Source: Marixanthotalea marina
GTDB lineage: Bacteria; Bacteroidota; Bacteroidia; Flavobacteriales; Flavobacteriaceae
Assembly (NCBI GenBank): GCA_018883545.1
Contig: JAHLEH010000010.1
Span: 1 to 64,000, forward strand
DNA length: 64,000 nucleotides
Direction: 5' to 3'
Of this stretch, positions 43,666-52,588 are shown piece by piece. The notes beneath the pieces are model-generated. The model was not told where the DNA came from. It did no database searches and saw only the letters and a list, made by a program, of their open reading frames with translations. A program made the translations under genes and the position numbers. Position 1 is the stretch's first letter. Each line of letters begins with the position of its first letter.

Positions 43666-44022
43666 TTATCTATAATTGACGATGGCCTTGCAAACTTTAA
43701 GGGTTTCATCAAAAACAAGGGTTTCTACAACATGTTTTTGACTGGCTTTGCTTAGGTAATAAATAGAAATACTGTTAACGCCACTAAGAACATCAATAAT
43801 TTCAAACTCTAGATTTGGATTAAGTTTTAGACCTAACGCCCAATACTTGCCTACGGCTTCTTTTCCTTTAATTGTTCCTTGGCTTTCTGGAAATCTTTCT
43901 AAAGCCAAAGGGGAGGTAATTTCAAAGTCTTCGGCGTAATGGCTAAGTATGGCTTCTAAATTGTGTGTATTCCATGATTTGAGCCAATTTTTGGTGAATT
44001 GTTCTATAAAAATTTTATCCAT
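43666..44022 (-). CDS. SnoaL-like / NTF2 family protein
   Basis: 118 residues. The cone-fold signature is visible at the start (F-T-K-N-W-L-K-S-W-N-T-H-N-L-E-A-I-L-S-H-Y-A-E-D-F) followed by G-K-E-A-V-G-K-Y-W and beta strands. Family members are small enzymes or binding proteins with varied activity; no catalytic residue is assigned. It stands alone between the regulator relic and miaA. Confidence 0.85.
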   Translation of the reverse strand: MDKIFIEQFTKNWLKSWNTHNLEAILSHYAEDFEITSPLALERFPESQGTIKGKEAVGKYWALGLKLNPNLEFEIIDVLSGVNSISIYYLSKASQKHVVETLVFDETLKVCKAIVNYR

Positions 44023-44103
44023 AATCCATTTTTCATTTTGAATATGTTTTTAACGAAAGTAGTTTGAATTTTACAAAAAATCAATACCGTTTTATTGCCT
44101 AGC

Positions 44104-45009
44104 TTATTGAATTCTACTTTCTAAACGATCCAAAACGGTTTGAATATTAACCGTATAATCAAACCAGAAAATACTTTCATTTTTTCGAAACCAAGTGAGT
44201 TGGCGTTTAGCAAACCGGCGGGTATTCTTTTTAATTTCTGAAATGGCAAAATCCAAATCCCACGCACCATTAAAATAATTAAAGAGTTCTTTGTAGCCTA
44301 CCGTATTTAAGGCATTAAGGTTTTGGTAAGGCAGCAGGTTTTCAACTTCATCAAGCAACCCTTCTTTAACCATCAAATCAACCCTTTGGTTAATACGATT
44401 GTAAATAATGTCTCTATCGGCTGTCAACCCAACAGAAATAGTTTTGAAATTACGCTTCCCTTTACTTTTATTTAAAAACGACGAATAAGGTTGTCCTGTT
44501 CCTATGGAAACTTCCAAAGCACGAATCACACGGTGCGGATTGTCAATAGCAATTGTATTATAAGCCTCCTTATCCAGTTGTTTCAGTTGTTCTTGCAAAT
44601 AGGGAAGGCCTTTGGTTTCCAATTCTAAATTTAGCTTTTCACGTATGCTGGCATCCAGATCTGGAAAGTCGTCCAAGCCTTTGGTGACAGCATCTACGTA
44701 CAATCCAGAGCCGCCTACCATAATAACAATATTCTGTTCTTTAAAAAGTTTATTTAAAAGCGTAATGGCATCCCGCTCAAACGCACCTACATTATAATTA
44801 TCCTGTATAGATTTGTGATGTATAAAATGGTGCTTGGCAGCCGCTAGCTCTTCTTTGCTTGGCGCAGCTGTACCAATTTGCATTTCTTTAAAAAACTGTC
44901 GGGAATCGGCCGAAATAATATCCGTATTAAAGTGTTGTGCCAATTTGATGCTCAAGGCTGTTTTTCCAATAGCCGTTGGCCCCACGATAGAAATCAGAAA
45001 TTTAGTCAT
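44104..45009 (-). CDS. miaA: tRNA dimethylallyltransferase MiaA
   Basis: 301 residues, normal length. P-loop G-P-T-A-I-G-K-T at 10-17, D-S-R-Q-F (catalytic Asp and tRNA contact) near 35-39, G-G-S-G-L-Y near 98-103, and the swinging-domain segment after D-N-P-H-R-V-I-R-A-L-E. It transfers a dimethylallyl group to N6 of A37 in tRNAs reading UNN codons. The start overlaps the stop of the ion-channel gene by four bases, so the two share an mRNA. Confidence 0.96.
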   Translation of the reverse strand: MTKFLISIVGPTAIGKTALSIKLAQHFNTDIISADSRQFFKEMQIGTAAPSKEELAAAKHHFIHHKSIQDNYNVGAFERDAITLLNKLFKEQNIVIMVGGSGLYVDAVTKGLDDFPDLDASIREKLNLELETKGLPYLQEQLKQLDKEAYNTIAIDNPHRVIRALEVSIGTGQPYSSFLNKSKGKRNFKTISVGLTADRDIIYNRINQRVDLMVKEGLLDEVENLLPYQNLNALNTVGYKELFNYFNGAWDLDFAISEIKKNTRRFAKRQLTWFRKNESIFWFDYTVNIQTVLDRLESRIQ

Positions 45010-45848
45010 TTTTTCAGCTTATTGCCACAGTTGTAACAAAAATCGGCTTTTTCCATATGATCTTGCTCGCCGCAACTCGGACAAGGGTTTTGGTTCCCCA
45101 ATAAAAAAATACCGCCTTTACGCTTATTTTGTGCAAGTTCTGCCGTAACAATACCGGTAGGAACGGCAATAATACCGTAACCCAAAATCATGATAAACGA
45201 TGCCACAACCTGCCCCAATGGCGTTACTGGATGTATATCACCGTAGCCAACGGTAGTTAATGTAACGATACACCAATAAATACTAACGGGAATACTCTTA
45301 AAACCACTTTCTTCGCCTTCAATAACATACATTAACGATCCCAATAATATGCAAACCACAAGTACAAAATAAATGAACACCATGATTTTAATCCGACTGG
45401 TTTTAAGTGCCAATCGAAGTTGGGATGCTTGCCCCATAAAACTCACAAGATTGAGTACTCTAAACAACCGTAACAACCGTAATGCCCTAACAACTGCAAG
45501 TACTTGTGCGCCACCCAAGAAAAATGAAAGGTACATGGGCAAAATGGCTATAAAATCTATGATGCCATAAAAACTGAAAATATATTCAAATGGTTTTCTT
45601 ATGGAAATGATGCGTAATATATATTCTATGGTAAAGAAAATAGTGATAATCCACTCGCAAATAATTAAGATATTATGGAATCTATCATTGACAAAATCAA
45701 CCGTTTCCAGCATCACCATCAGCACGCTCAATAAAATGAGGCCAAGCAGCACAAGATCGAATAGTTTTCCTGGCATTGTATTGGTGCCATAAATGATAAT
45801 GTGCACTTTCTGCCTGAAAATATCGAATTTTGATTTTACGTTTTCCAT
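45006..45848 (-). CDS. Voltage-gated-type potassium channel with C-terminal zinc ribbon
   Basis: 280 residues with six TM helices. The S4-like helix is near 121-135 with arginines every third residue (R-A-L-R-L-L-R-L-F-R), and the selectivity filter T-V-G-Y-G-D is at 199-204. The family is the ion transporter (Kch/KvAP-like) group. After S6 a short linker leads to a C-terminal zinc ribbon with C-P-S-C (256, 259) and C-Y-N-C (271, 274), which is unusual for a K+ channel and could be a tetramerisation or metal/redox-sensing module. Upstream partner of miaA in one transcript. Confidence 0.9.
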   Translation of the reverse strand: MENVKSKFDIFRQKVHIIIYGTNTMPGKLFDLVLLGLILLSVLMVMLETVDFVNDRFHNILIICEWIITIFFTIEYILRIISIRKPFEYIFSFYGIIDFIAILPMYLSFFLGGAQVLAVVRALRLLRLFRVLNLVSFMGQASQLRLALKTSRIKIMVFIYFVLVVCILLGSLMYVIEGEESGFKSIPVSIYWCIVTLTTVGYGDIHPVTPLGQVVASFIMILGYGIIAVPTGIVTAELAQNKRKGGIFLLGNQNPCPSCGEQDHMEKADFCYNCGNKLKK

Positions 45849-45878
45849 AAAAAAGCTATAGATTCAAATCTACAAAAA

Positions 45879-47240
45879 TTATAAATGTACAATTTTTAAA
45901 CCTTTTTTCTTTCTAAGATAACTTTGAATAATATGTTGGGTATCCCTGTTGTTTTCCATAGGGGTAATAATAGATTCCAAGACCTCAAGGTTATTTATTT
46001 GATAGTTTAAATTATAATAACCAAGACCTCTATAAACGCCATTCTCTATAAGTATGGCACTGCGCTCGTCAACATCACGACCTCTATCAATAATCACCAA
46101 ATTTTTGCTTTTGTAACTATATTTTTCGGTAAGAGCTTTAACCCGTTTGTTGTAATCTTCGGGCGATTCCTTTTGAATACAGGCACCATTACACTCCTTA
46201 ATGTCGTATTTAAAGCAACTGGTCTTGGTTTTATAAATACCTGTTAGTTTTTGGCAAAGCTTGAATTCTTCCAAAGCCGATGTTATAAAGTTTTTGCCAC
46301 TTTGTCTGTTGGCAAAGGTAGTAATGGGTGTTTTTCGTCCATCGGCCACGTCTATTTTTAGATTGATATAGCCATTTTCATCTGTAAAACTGTAGAGGGC
46401 ATGCGTGAAAATTTTTCGGCGTTGTGCCCTATTAAAAACGGGTTTGTTTCTTTTAATTTCTTCACTTTCCTTTAAAAGCGCAACTAACTCACTGCCTGTT
46501 GCTTCGTAAGTAACAGCAGTAACCAAAGCTTGTATTTTTTTTGATTTTGGATTGGTATTCGTAAAATGTTGATTGATTCGCTTTTTTATATTGTTGCTCT
46601 TACCAATGTAGATAATTTCGCCATCCGATTTATGAATGTAATAAACACCGGTAACAGAAGGCAATTCAGATATAATATCAATATGTCTGGGTTCTAGTTG
46701 GTGTTTTGGGTTGTTGCGAATGGACTCCTGAATGATGCTTTTTTCTGAATCTTTATCAAGCAACATTTTAAAAAGCTTCACTGTTGCCATGGCATCACCA
46801 GCGGCACGGTGTCTATCGGCTACAGGAATACCCAAAGATCTAACGAGTTTCCCTAAACTGTACGATGCTTGGTTCGGAATTAAGTCCTTGGACAGTTCTA
46901 CCGTACAGAGTGATTTGCGTTCAAAATCAAACCCCAAACGTTTAAATTCGGTGCATAAAATACGGTAATCAAATTGGGCGTTGTGCGCCACCAAAATACA
47001 GTCTTCGGTAATTTCTACAATGCGTTTGGCCACTTCATAGAACTTAGGCGCATTTCTTAGCATATTGCTGTTTATGCCAGTAAGGTTGACCACAAACGGC
47101 TGGATTTCTCGTTCTGGATTTACAAGGCTAATAAATTGGTCAACCACTTTATGGCCATCATACTTGTAAATAGCGATTTCCGTAATGCCCTCTTCATTGT
47201 ATTTACCTCCAGTGGTTTCTATGTCTAGTATTGCGTACAA
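45879..47240 (-). CDS. DEDDh exonuclease fused to a GIY-YIG nuclease domain
   Basis: 453 residues beginning with TTG (M-Y-A-I-L-D-I-E-T-T-G conserved from residue 1). DnaQ-like exonuclease about 1-165 with Asp6, Glu8, Asp91 and His144/Asp149, a complete DEDDh site. A GIY-YIG domain (about 195-275) shows G-V-Y-Y-I-H and Y-I-G-K-S-N-N-I-K-K-R. The C-terminal part resembles the Cho/UvrC region. A nuclease acting at replication or repair intermediates, analogous to UvrC-like Cho but with a proofreading-type exonuclease attached; substrate not established. Monocistronic, 30 bases after the channel start. Confidence 0.92.
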   Translation of the reverse strand: MYAILDIETTGGKYNEEGITEIAIYKYDGHKVVDQFISLVNPEREIQPFVVNLTGINSNMLRNAPKFYEVAKRIVEITEDCILVAHNAQFDYRILCTEFKRLGFDFERKSLCTVELSKDLIPNQASYSLGKLVRSLGIPVADRHRAAGDAMATVKLFKMLLDKDSEKSIIQESIRNNPKHQLEPRHIDIISELPSVTGVYYIHKSDGEIIYIGKSNNIKKRINQHFTNTNPKSKKIQALVTAVTYEATGSELVALLKESEEIKRNKPVFNRAQRRKIFTHALYSFTDENGYINLKIDVADGRKTPITTFANRQSGKNFITSALEEFKLCQKLTGIYKTKTSCFKYDIKECNGACIQKESPEDYNKRVKALTEKYSYKSKNLVIIDRGRDVDERSAILIENGVYRGLGYYNLNYQINNLEVLESIITPMENNRDTQHIIQSYLRKKKGLKIVHL

Positions 47241-47268
47241 AAATATTTTCCTCTTTTAATTTTTTATA

Positions 47269-47352
47269 GTCATTGCGAATCACACTTTTAGTGTGATGTG
47301 GCAATCTGTTCCTCTTTAGAACATTGCTTCAGTCATACTTCTCTCGCAATGG
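47269..47352. repeat. Composite hairpin repeat with CATTGCG/CGCAATG ends
   Basis: Opens GTCATTGCGA and closes CGCAATGGC, giving terminal inverted repeats CATTGCG (47271-47277) and CGCAATG (47345-47351). An internal hairpin TCACACT-TTT-AGTGTGA (47280-47296) and an inner GGCAATCTGTT/ATTGCT follow. It lies between the exonuclease start and the YggS stop. Confidence 0.75.
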
Positions 47353-47356
47353 CAGT

Positions 47357-48025
47357 TTAATTATAATTCCGTTCACCAAAAATACTGCTTCCAACGCGTA
47401 TCATGGTGCTTCCACAATCAATAGCTAATTTATAATCACCACTCATGCCCATGCTGATAATTGTTGGCTTAAAGTTAAAAGTTTCTAGGCTTTTTAGATT
47501 ATCGAATGTGTTTTTTAACAACTTAAACTCTTTTTGTATCTGTTGTTCGTTTTCGGTGAAGGTGGCCATGCCCATGAGTCCAACAACGTTTATGTTTTTT
47601 AATTCTGAAAAAGGTTTGGATTGAATGATTTCGGAAGCCTCATTTGAAGCCATGCCGAATTTAGACTCTTCTTCGGCAATTTTAATTTGAAGCAAGCAGT
47701 TTATAATGCGGTTGTTTTTTTTGGCTTCTTTGTTGATTTCTTTTAGAAGTTTAAAATTATCTACTCCATGAATCAGGCTAACAAAAGGGGCCATATATTT
47801 TACCTTGTTACGCTGCACGTGGCCAATCATGTGCCATTCAATATCCTTAGGCATCTGTTCGTATTTCTCAACCATTTCCTGGATTTTGTTTTCGCCAAAA
47901 ATACGCTGACCAGCATCGTAGGCTTCCATAATAGCGCTTACTGGCTTGGTTTTAGAAACGGCTACTAAAGTGACCTGAGATGGTAATTCTGATTTTATTT
48001 GATTGAGATTCTCTTGTATCGACAT
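47357..48025 (-). CDS. YggS/PLPBP-family pyridoxal-phosphate homeostasis protein
   Basis: 222 residues, normal for the family. The PLP Lys is in V-A-V-S-K-T-K-P (Lys25). Other signatures are W-H-M-I-G-H-V-Q-R-N-K near 82-92, M-G-M-S-G-D-Y near 192-198 and R-V-G-S-S-I-F-G at the C-terminus. The protein binds PLP without known catalysis and keeps the free cofactor level in balance. Alanine-racemase N-terminal-like fold. Confidence 0.94.
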   Translation of the reverse strand: MSIQENLNQIKSELPSQVTLVAVSKTKPVSAIMEAYDAGQRIFGENKIQEMVEKYEQMPKDIEWHMIGHVQRNKVKYMAPFVSLIHGVDNFKLLKEINKEAKKNNRIINCLLQIKIAEEESKFGMASNEASEIIQSKPFSELKNINVVGLMGMATFTENEQQIQKEFKLLKNTFDNLKSLETFNFKPTIISMGMSGDYKLAIDCGSTMIRVGSSIFGERNYN

Positions 48026-48104
48026 GTTGTTGTTTAAGCGTTTAATTGTTTAACTGTTCAATTGTTTTTTTAGTATAAACACATAAACGGTTAAAGGCAT
48101 AAAC

Positions 48105-48995
48105 CTACTTTAAAAATTGTTTAGAAATTGCTTCAGCTTTTTTGTTTTTGGAATAATCGTAAAAACCCTCACCAGATTTAATTCCCAACTTCCCAGCATT
48201 AACCATGTTTACCAATAGAGGACAAGGCGCGTATTTCGGATTTTTAAATCCTTCAAACATAACATTTAGAATGGAAAGACAAACATCCAAACCTATAAAA
48301 TCGGCCAATTGTAAAGGTCCCATAGGATGGGCCATACCCAACTTCATAACAGTATCAATTTCTTGAACACCAGCAACACCTTGATACAGGGCTTCAATGG
48401 CTTCGTTAATCATAGGCATTAAGATGCGATTGGCTATAAAACCCGGGTAATCTGTAACCGCTACAGGGTGTTTGCCTATATTTTTTGCTAATTCAAGAAT
48501 TGTTTCTGTTGTTTCGTTGCTCGTATTATAACCTTTTATCACTTCTACCAATGGCATTAAAGGCACAGGGTTCATAAAATGCATGCCTATTACCTTATCT
48601 GGGCGTGAAGTGACCGATGCGATCTGCGTTATGGAAATGGATGAGGTGTTTGTTGCCAAAATGGTGTCTTCCGGACAAGCGTCATCCAATTGTTTGAAAA
48701 TATTTAGTTTTAAATTAGTGTTTTCTGTAGCGGCTTCAACCACCAAGCTGGCGTATTCAACCCCTTCTGTAAGATTTGTAAAGGTTGAAATATTGGTTAG
48801 GGTAGTTGCTTTTTGCGCTTCAGAAATAGTTTCTTTGGCGACCATTCTATCTAAATTCCTAGAGATGGTTTCCAGTCCTTTTTTTAATGCAGCATCATTA
48901 ATATCTATCAATTGAACCTTAAATCCGTTAAGGGCAAATGTATGTGCAATGCCATTTCCCATAGTGCCTGCTCCTATAACTGCTACATTTTTCAT
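48105..48995 (-). CDS. 3-hydroxyacyl-CoA (3-hydroxybutyryl-CoA) dehydrogenase
   Basis: 296 residues. Rossmann motif G-A-G-T-M-G-N-G-I-A at 7-16, then A-T-N-T-S-S-I-S-I-T and H-F-M-N-P-V-P-L-M (catalytic His with the following Asn). The C-terminal helical domain holds the G-P-L-Q-L-A-D-F-I-G-L-D motif. It oxidises L-3-hydroxyacyl-CoA with NAD+ in fatty-acid or butyrate-type metabolism. No other beta-oxidation gene is adjacent. A hairpin lies just upstream of the start (see 49009). Confidence 0.94.
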   Translation of the reverse strand: MKNVAVIGAGTMGNGIAHTFALNGFKVQLIDINDAALKKGLETISRNLDRMVAKETISEAQKATTLTNISTFTNLTEGVEYASLVVEAATENTNLKLNIFKQLDDACPEDTILATNTSSISITQIASVTSRPDKVIGMHFMNPVPLMPLVEVIKGYNTSNETTETILELAKNIGKHPVAVTDYPGFIANRILMPMINEAIEALYQGVAGVQEIDTVMKLGMAHPMGPLQLADFIGLDVCLSILNVMFEGFKNPKYAPCPLLVNMVNAGKLGIKSGEGFYDYSKNKKAEAISKQFLK

Positions 48996-49008
48996 TTGAA
49001 AGTTTTTT

Positions 49009-49028
49009 ATTCCCTCGTAGGAGGGAAT
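49009..49028. repeat. Hairpin ATTCCCTC-GTAG-GAGGGAAT upstream of the dehydrogenase
   Basis: An eight-base perfect inverted repeat with a four-base loop, 14-33 bases before the start codon of the dehydrogenase. It lacks a U-run on the minus strand, so it is not a clear terminator; it may be a dispersed repeat or a leader structure. Confidence 0.55.
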
Positions 49029-49090
49029 TTCATTAATGAGATTTTCAGCTTTAATGATTTATTTCATGATATTACTTTGTAATAACGTTT

Positions 49091-50050
49091 TTAAAAACAA
49101 TTAATTATTTGGTTAGCCAATCGCAAAGCTTCGGTACCATCATGAAGGGTAACTGTGGGTTTTGTGTCGTTGTTTATTGCGTCAGCAAAACTTTCCAATT
49201 CATCCAAAATGGAGTTGTTTTCTGGGATGGGCGGATTATCAAAATAGATTTGCTTTTTAACGCCTTCAGCATTTTGAAGTACCATATCAAAATCACCTGG
49301 ATTTTCTGGTGCATCTTTCATTTTTACTACTTCACATTTTTTGGTTAAAAAGTCAACCGAGATGTAAGCATCCTTTTGAAAAAAGCGAATCTTACGCATT
49401 TTCTTTAATGAAATCCTACTGGCAGTAAGATTGGCTACACACCCATTGGTGAACTCGATGCGCGCATTGGCAATATCGGGCGTGTCACTAATGACGGCCA
49501 CACCACTAGCAGAAATATGTTTAATTTTAGATTTTACGGTGTTAAGAATAATATCAATATCGTGAATCATTAAATCCAAAACCACAGGCACATCGGTGCC
49601 ACGTGGATTGAATTCCGCCAAACGGTGCGATTCAATAAACATTGGCGAGTTTACCTCGTCTTTAACGGCGAGATATGCAGGATTGAAACGCTCTACATGG
49701 CCTACTTGGCCTTTTACATTGTGAAGTGCTACCAAAGCCCTTATTTCCTCGGCTTCTTCAACGGTGTTGGTAATAGGTTTTTCAATAAAGATATGCTTCC
49801 CCTTGGTAACCGCCATTTTGGCGCACTCATGGTGGGATAGGGTTGGGGTTACTATGTCAACCACATCTACCACATCAATTAACGATTCAATGGAATCGAA
49901 ACGTTTATAACCGAATTCAGCAACCACTTTTTGGGCATTGGTTTCATCGGCATCGTAAAATCCAACGAGATTATATTTATCAGACTGGTTTAAAAGTCTT
50001 AAGTGAATTTTTCCAAGGTGCCCAGCACCAAGTACTCCAACTTTTAGCAT
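49091..50050 (-). CDS. Gfo/Idh/MocA family oxidoreductase
   Basis: 319 residues. N-terminal Rossmann domain with G-V-L-G-A-G-H-L-G-K-I-H at 4-15 and the E-K-P motif (H-I-F-I-E-K-P-I-T) near 93. C-terminal alpha/beta domain with M-I-H-D-I-D-I-I-L near 167. It is an NAD(P)-dependent sugar or inositol-type dehydrogenase; substrate unknown. No transport or sugar genes are beside it, so it cannot be assigned further. Confidence 0.92.
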   Translation of the reverse strand: MLKVGVLGAGHLGKIHLRLLNQSDKYNLVGFYDADETNAQKVVAEFGYKRFDSIESLIDVVDVVDIVTPTLSHHECAKMAVTKGKHIFIEKPITNTVEEAEEIRALVALHNVKGQVGHVERFNPAYLAVKDEVNSPMFIESHRLAEFNPRGTDVPVVLDLMIHDIDIILNTVKSKIKHISASGVAVISDTPDIANARIEFTNGCVANLTASRISLKKMRKIRFFQKDAYISVDFLTKKCEVVKMKDAPENPGDFDMVLQNAEGVKKQIYFDNPPIPENNSILDELESFADAINNDTKPTVTLHDGTEALRLANQIINCF

Positions 50051-50208
50051 AATATTTACGTTTTAAACAAAAATAGCATAATTAATAAATGATTTTGGTA
50101 TAATCAAGCTAAATTTTAATCGAAAACAGCCTTGAATAAAATCTCGATAAATAGTTTTTAGCTTTAAATTGTTTGACTAATTTTAGCATCCAAATATTTA
50201 GATTGCTT

Positions 50209-50850
50209 TTGAAAGATACATTTAAACATAAAGGGTTGCGGCAGAAACTGGTAGCCGTAGTCAAGGAAAAAGGCATTGTTGATGAAAAGGTTTTAAATGC
50301 CATTGGTACCGTACCTAGACACTTGTTTATGGACTCTGGTTTTTTGGATTACGCTTATAAAGACATGGCGTTTCCCATAGCGGCCGACCAAACCATTTCA
50401 CAACCATATACAGTGGCATTTCAAACAGAATTGCTTCAAGTAAAAAAAGACGATAAAATACTGGAAATTGGTACTGGTAGTGGTTACCAAACCGCTGTCT
50501 TATTGGAACTTGGCGCCAGGGTTTACAGTATTGAACGCCAACAGGAGCTTTTTAAAAAAACCAGTATGTTTTTGCCAAAAATAGGCTATCGCGCCAAGAA
50601 ATTGATTTTTGGTGATGGTTACAAAGGACTTGAGGAAGAAGCCCCGTTTGACAGTATTATTGTCACTGCTGGAGCACCTTTTGTACCTAAAGCATTACTT
50701 GGACAATTAAAAATAGGAGGCAGGCTGGTAATTCCTGTGGGAGATGCTGTTCAAACAATGACTTTGATTACTAGAAAAGGAGAAAAGGAATTTGAGCAGG
50801 AAGAATTTGGTGAGTTCCGTTTTGTGCCTTTGTTGGAAGATAGGAATTAG
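50209..50850 (+). CDS. pcm: Protein-L-isoaspartate O-methyltransferase
   Basis: Started at TTG 50209 (L/M-K-D-T-F-K-H-K-G-L-R), 213 residues, which matches the family's usual start and length; an in-frame TTG at 50173 would add 12 uncharacteristic residues. SAM-binding motif E-I-G-T-G-S-G-Y-Q-T is near 86-95, with D-Q-T-I-S-Q-P-Y (substrate-binding loop) before it and V-T-A-G-A-P-F-V-P near 155. It methylates L-isoaspartyl residues, starting their repair. Divergent from the Gfo/Idh gene. Confidence 0.92.
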   Translation: MKDTFKHKGLRQKLVAVVKEKGIVDEKVLNAIGTVPRHLFMDSGFLDYAYKDMAFPIAADQTISQPYTVAFQTELLQVKKDDKILEIGTGSGYQTAVLLELGARVYSIERQQELFKKTSMFLPKIGYRAKKLIFGDGYKGLEEEAPFDSIIVTAGAPFVPKALLGQLKIGGRLVIPVGDAVQTMTLITRKGEKEFEQEEFGEFRFVPLLEDRN

Positions 50851-50851
50851 T

Positions 50852-51640
50852 TTAATCTTCTTCTTTTATTAAACTTTCTTCGGCTTCTTTTAAAAGCGCA
50901 TTGAATCCTTTACTTTGTTTGTAAAGGGCGTCAATCAATAACAATCTTTTTTCTTCTGTAAGTATGTTGTTATCTATATTTTGTGCTTCAAAATAATCAT
51001 AAAAAAGGCTTTTGTACTCCAAAGATATTTTTAAATCTTTTACCAAAAAAGTATTGTTTAAAAGTGCATCATCACTGGAAAATAGGGAATCTAATTGTTT
51101 TATAGTAATGGGGTTTACAGCTTCAGGAATACGTTTGTTTTTGTTTTTTAAAAGCTTACCTACTAATTTTCCAATTAGAACAAGCGCATAGCCAATATTA
51201 CCACCGGAACTTTGACCGTATAAATGAGGGTTTTCTTTAATGTCATTTGCTATTTGTTCCTTTAATGTGGCGGTGTAATTCTCTGCGCTAAATGGTTTTG
51301 AATCATCAACAATTACAACTTCGTCAAGATTGTTAGAAGCTTCTTTCAACTCAATCACAATGGTGTTTTCAAAAAAACCGTTGGTAACAATTTTCGTTTT
51401 TTCTTGATAAAAAAGGGAGGTTAAAATTAAGGTGTCGTTTACTGAGGCGCTTATGGAAAAACGCCCTTCTTTATTGGTGTAGGTTGCTATTTTTTTAGTG
51501 GTGTTGGTCACCTTAATATTTTCTAAAGAAGTTTTTGGACCATAAACAATCCCGTTTACAGTTTGGGAATGCATAGCCAACGACAGTAAAAAAAATAATG
51601 CCGTTATGCTTATAATTCTTAAATAGCGTTTAGTTCTCAA
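50852..51640 (-). CDS. Exported carboxypeptidase-like regulatory domain protein (third of three)
   Basis: 262 residues beginning with TTG. Signal peptide about 1-26 (M-H-S-Q). The CarboxypepD_reg-like beta-sandwich occupies about 27-105 (T-V-N-G-I-V-Y-G-P, then Y-T-N-K-E-G-R-F-S-I-S-A). The C-terminal part (about 130-262) is helical and shares its pattern with the gene at 52589-53359 (long helix, then L-L-I-D-A-L, Y-K-Q-S-K-G-F-N-A-L-L). The stop of the preceding gene overlaps its start (TTGA), so translation is coupled. Function unknown; not a receptor, since plug and barrel are absent. Confidence 0.82.
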   Translation of the reverse strand: MRTKRYLRIISITALFFLLSLAMHSQTVNGIVYGPKTSLENIKVTNTTKKIATYTNKEGRFSISASVNDTLILTSLFYQEKTKIVTNGFFENTIVIELKEASNNLDEVVIVDDSKPFSAENYTATLKEQIANDIKENPHLYGQSSGGNIGYALVLIGKLVGKLLKNKNKRIPEAVNPITIKQLDSLFSSDDALLNNTFLVKDLKISLEYKSLFYDYFEAQNIDNNILTEEKRLLLIDALYKQSKGFNALLKEAEESLIKEED

Positions 51641-52455
51641 AATTCTATTTCTACGTTTATGGAGTAAGCTCCCTGTACCTTATTCCAAGTGCCTAAACTG
51701 TTTCTTCTGGCATACCCTTTTCCTTTGGTTAAGATAGCACCTAAATTAATTTCTTGAGGTTTTTTGAAGTCTGAAATAAACTCTACACTAACAAAGAAAT
51801 CTTCATCAAGATAGATGTTATAAGCCGTCAAATCCAGTTGATTCCAGCCAGTTTCAATGCTTGTTTTTTGTACAATATTTTGAAAAACAATTTTTTCACC
51901 AGGCGCATCATCTACATTTTTGTAAAAATTTATTCTAATATAGGTACTATCTGCTTCAAAGCCACGTCTTAAATACATGTTTACATAGTTTACCTTAACA
52001 GATTTGTCGGGAATGTTTATAAGTTGTGCTGCTTCAATAATGTCTAAGTCCTTCGAAACAATTGGTGCCCATAGCAATGTATTATAACTTTTAACGCCCA
52101 CTTTTCTATGTCTTTTCTTCTTGTTGGAAATTAAAACTTCGGGCAGTTCGTTGGTTCTTGGTTCTAAAAGAAATGTTTTGTTTTTGGAATTTTCAATAGG
52201 AATTTTTAGCGTTTCGTAGTTTACATGGCTAATAGTTAAAGAGTCTTTTGAGAGTGTTTTTGGAATCTCTAAATGGAACCCGCCATTTAAATTTGAAATG
52301 GTGCCTTTGTTTTTATTTAAAATGCCAATATTTACAAACTCGATAGGCTCGTTGGTTTTGGCGTCTTTAAGTGTACCGCTCATTTCAATGTTTTGAGAAA
52401 AAACATTAAAAACGAAAATTTGAAGTAAAATAAAAAGGTAAAAATGTCTTTTCAT
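51637..52455 (-). CDS. Exported carboxypeptidase-like regulatory domain protein (second of three)
   Basis: 272 residues from the internal Met at 52455 (M-K-R-H-F-Y-L-F start of a signal peptide); the longer frame to 52482 adds nine residues before the signal. The CarboxypepD_reg-like domain spans about 22-105 (M-S-G-T-L-K-D-A-K-T-N-E-P-I-E-F-V-N-I-G). The C-terminal part (about 130-272) is beta-rich, unlike its two neighbours (N-Y-V-N-M-Y-L-R-R-G-F ... Y-I-R-I-N-F-Y). A surface or periplasmic protein of unknown role. Coupled to the next gene by overlap. Confidence 0.82.
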   Translation of the reverse strand: MKRHFYLFILLQIFVFNVFSQNIEMSGTLKDAKTNEPIEFVNIGILNKNKGTISNLNGGFHLEIPKTLSKDSLTISHVNYETLKIPIENSKNKTFLLEPRTNELPEVLISNKKKRHRKVGVKSYNTLLWAPIVSKDLDIIEAAQLINIPDKSVKVNYVNMYLRRGFEADSTYIRINFYKNVDDAPGEKIVFQNIVQKTSIETGWNQLDLTAYNIYLDEDFFVSVEFISDFKKPQEINLGAILTKGKGYARRNSLGTWNKVQGAYSINVEIEF

Positions 52456-52588
52456 AAGGTTGTTGTATAAATTAGACAGCAACCAAATTAATACAATAAC
52501 CGTAATAAAAAACTTATGTTTAACAGAATTTAACGAGCGATTTGGCTAAATTTTAAGAAAACAAAAAAGAGGAAAGATTAAGATGAAT

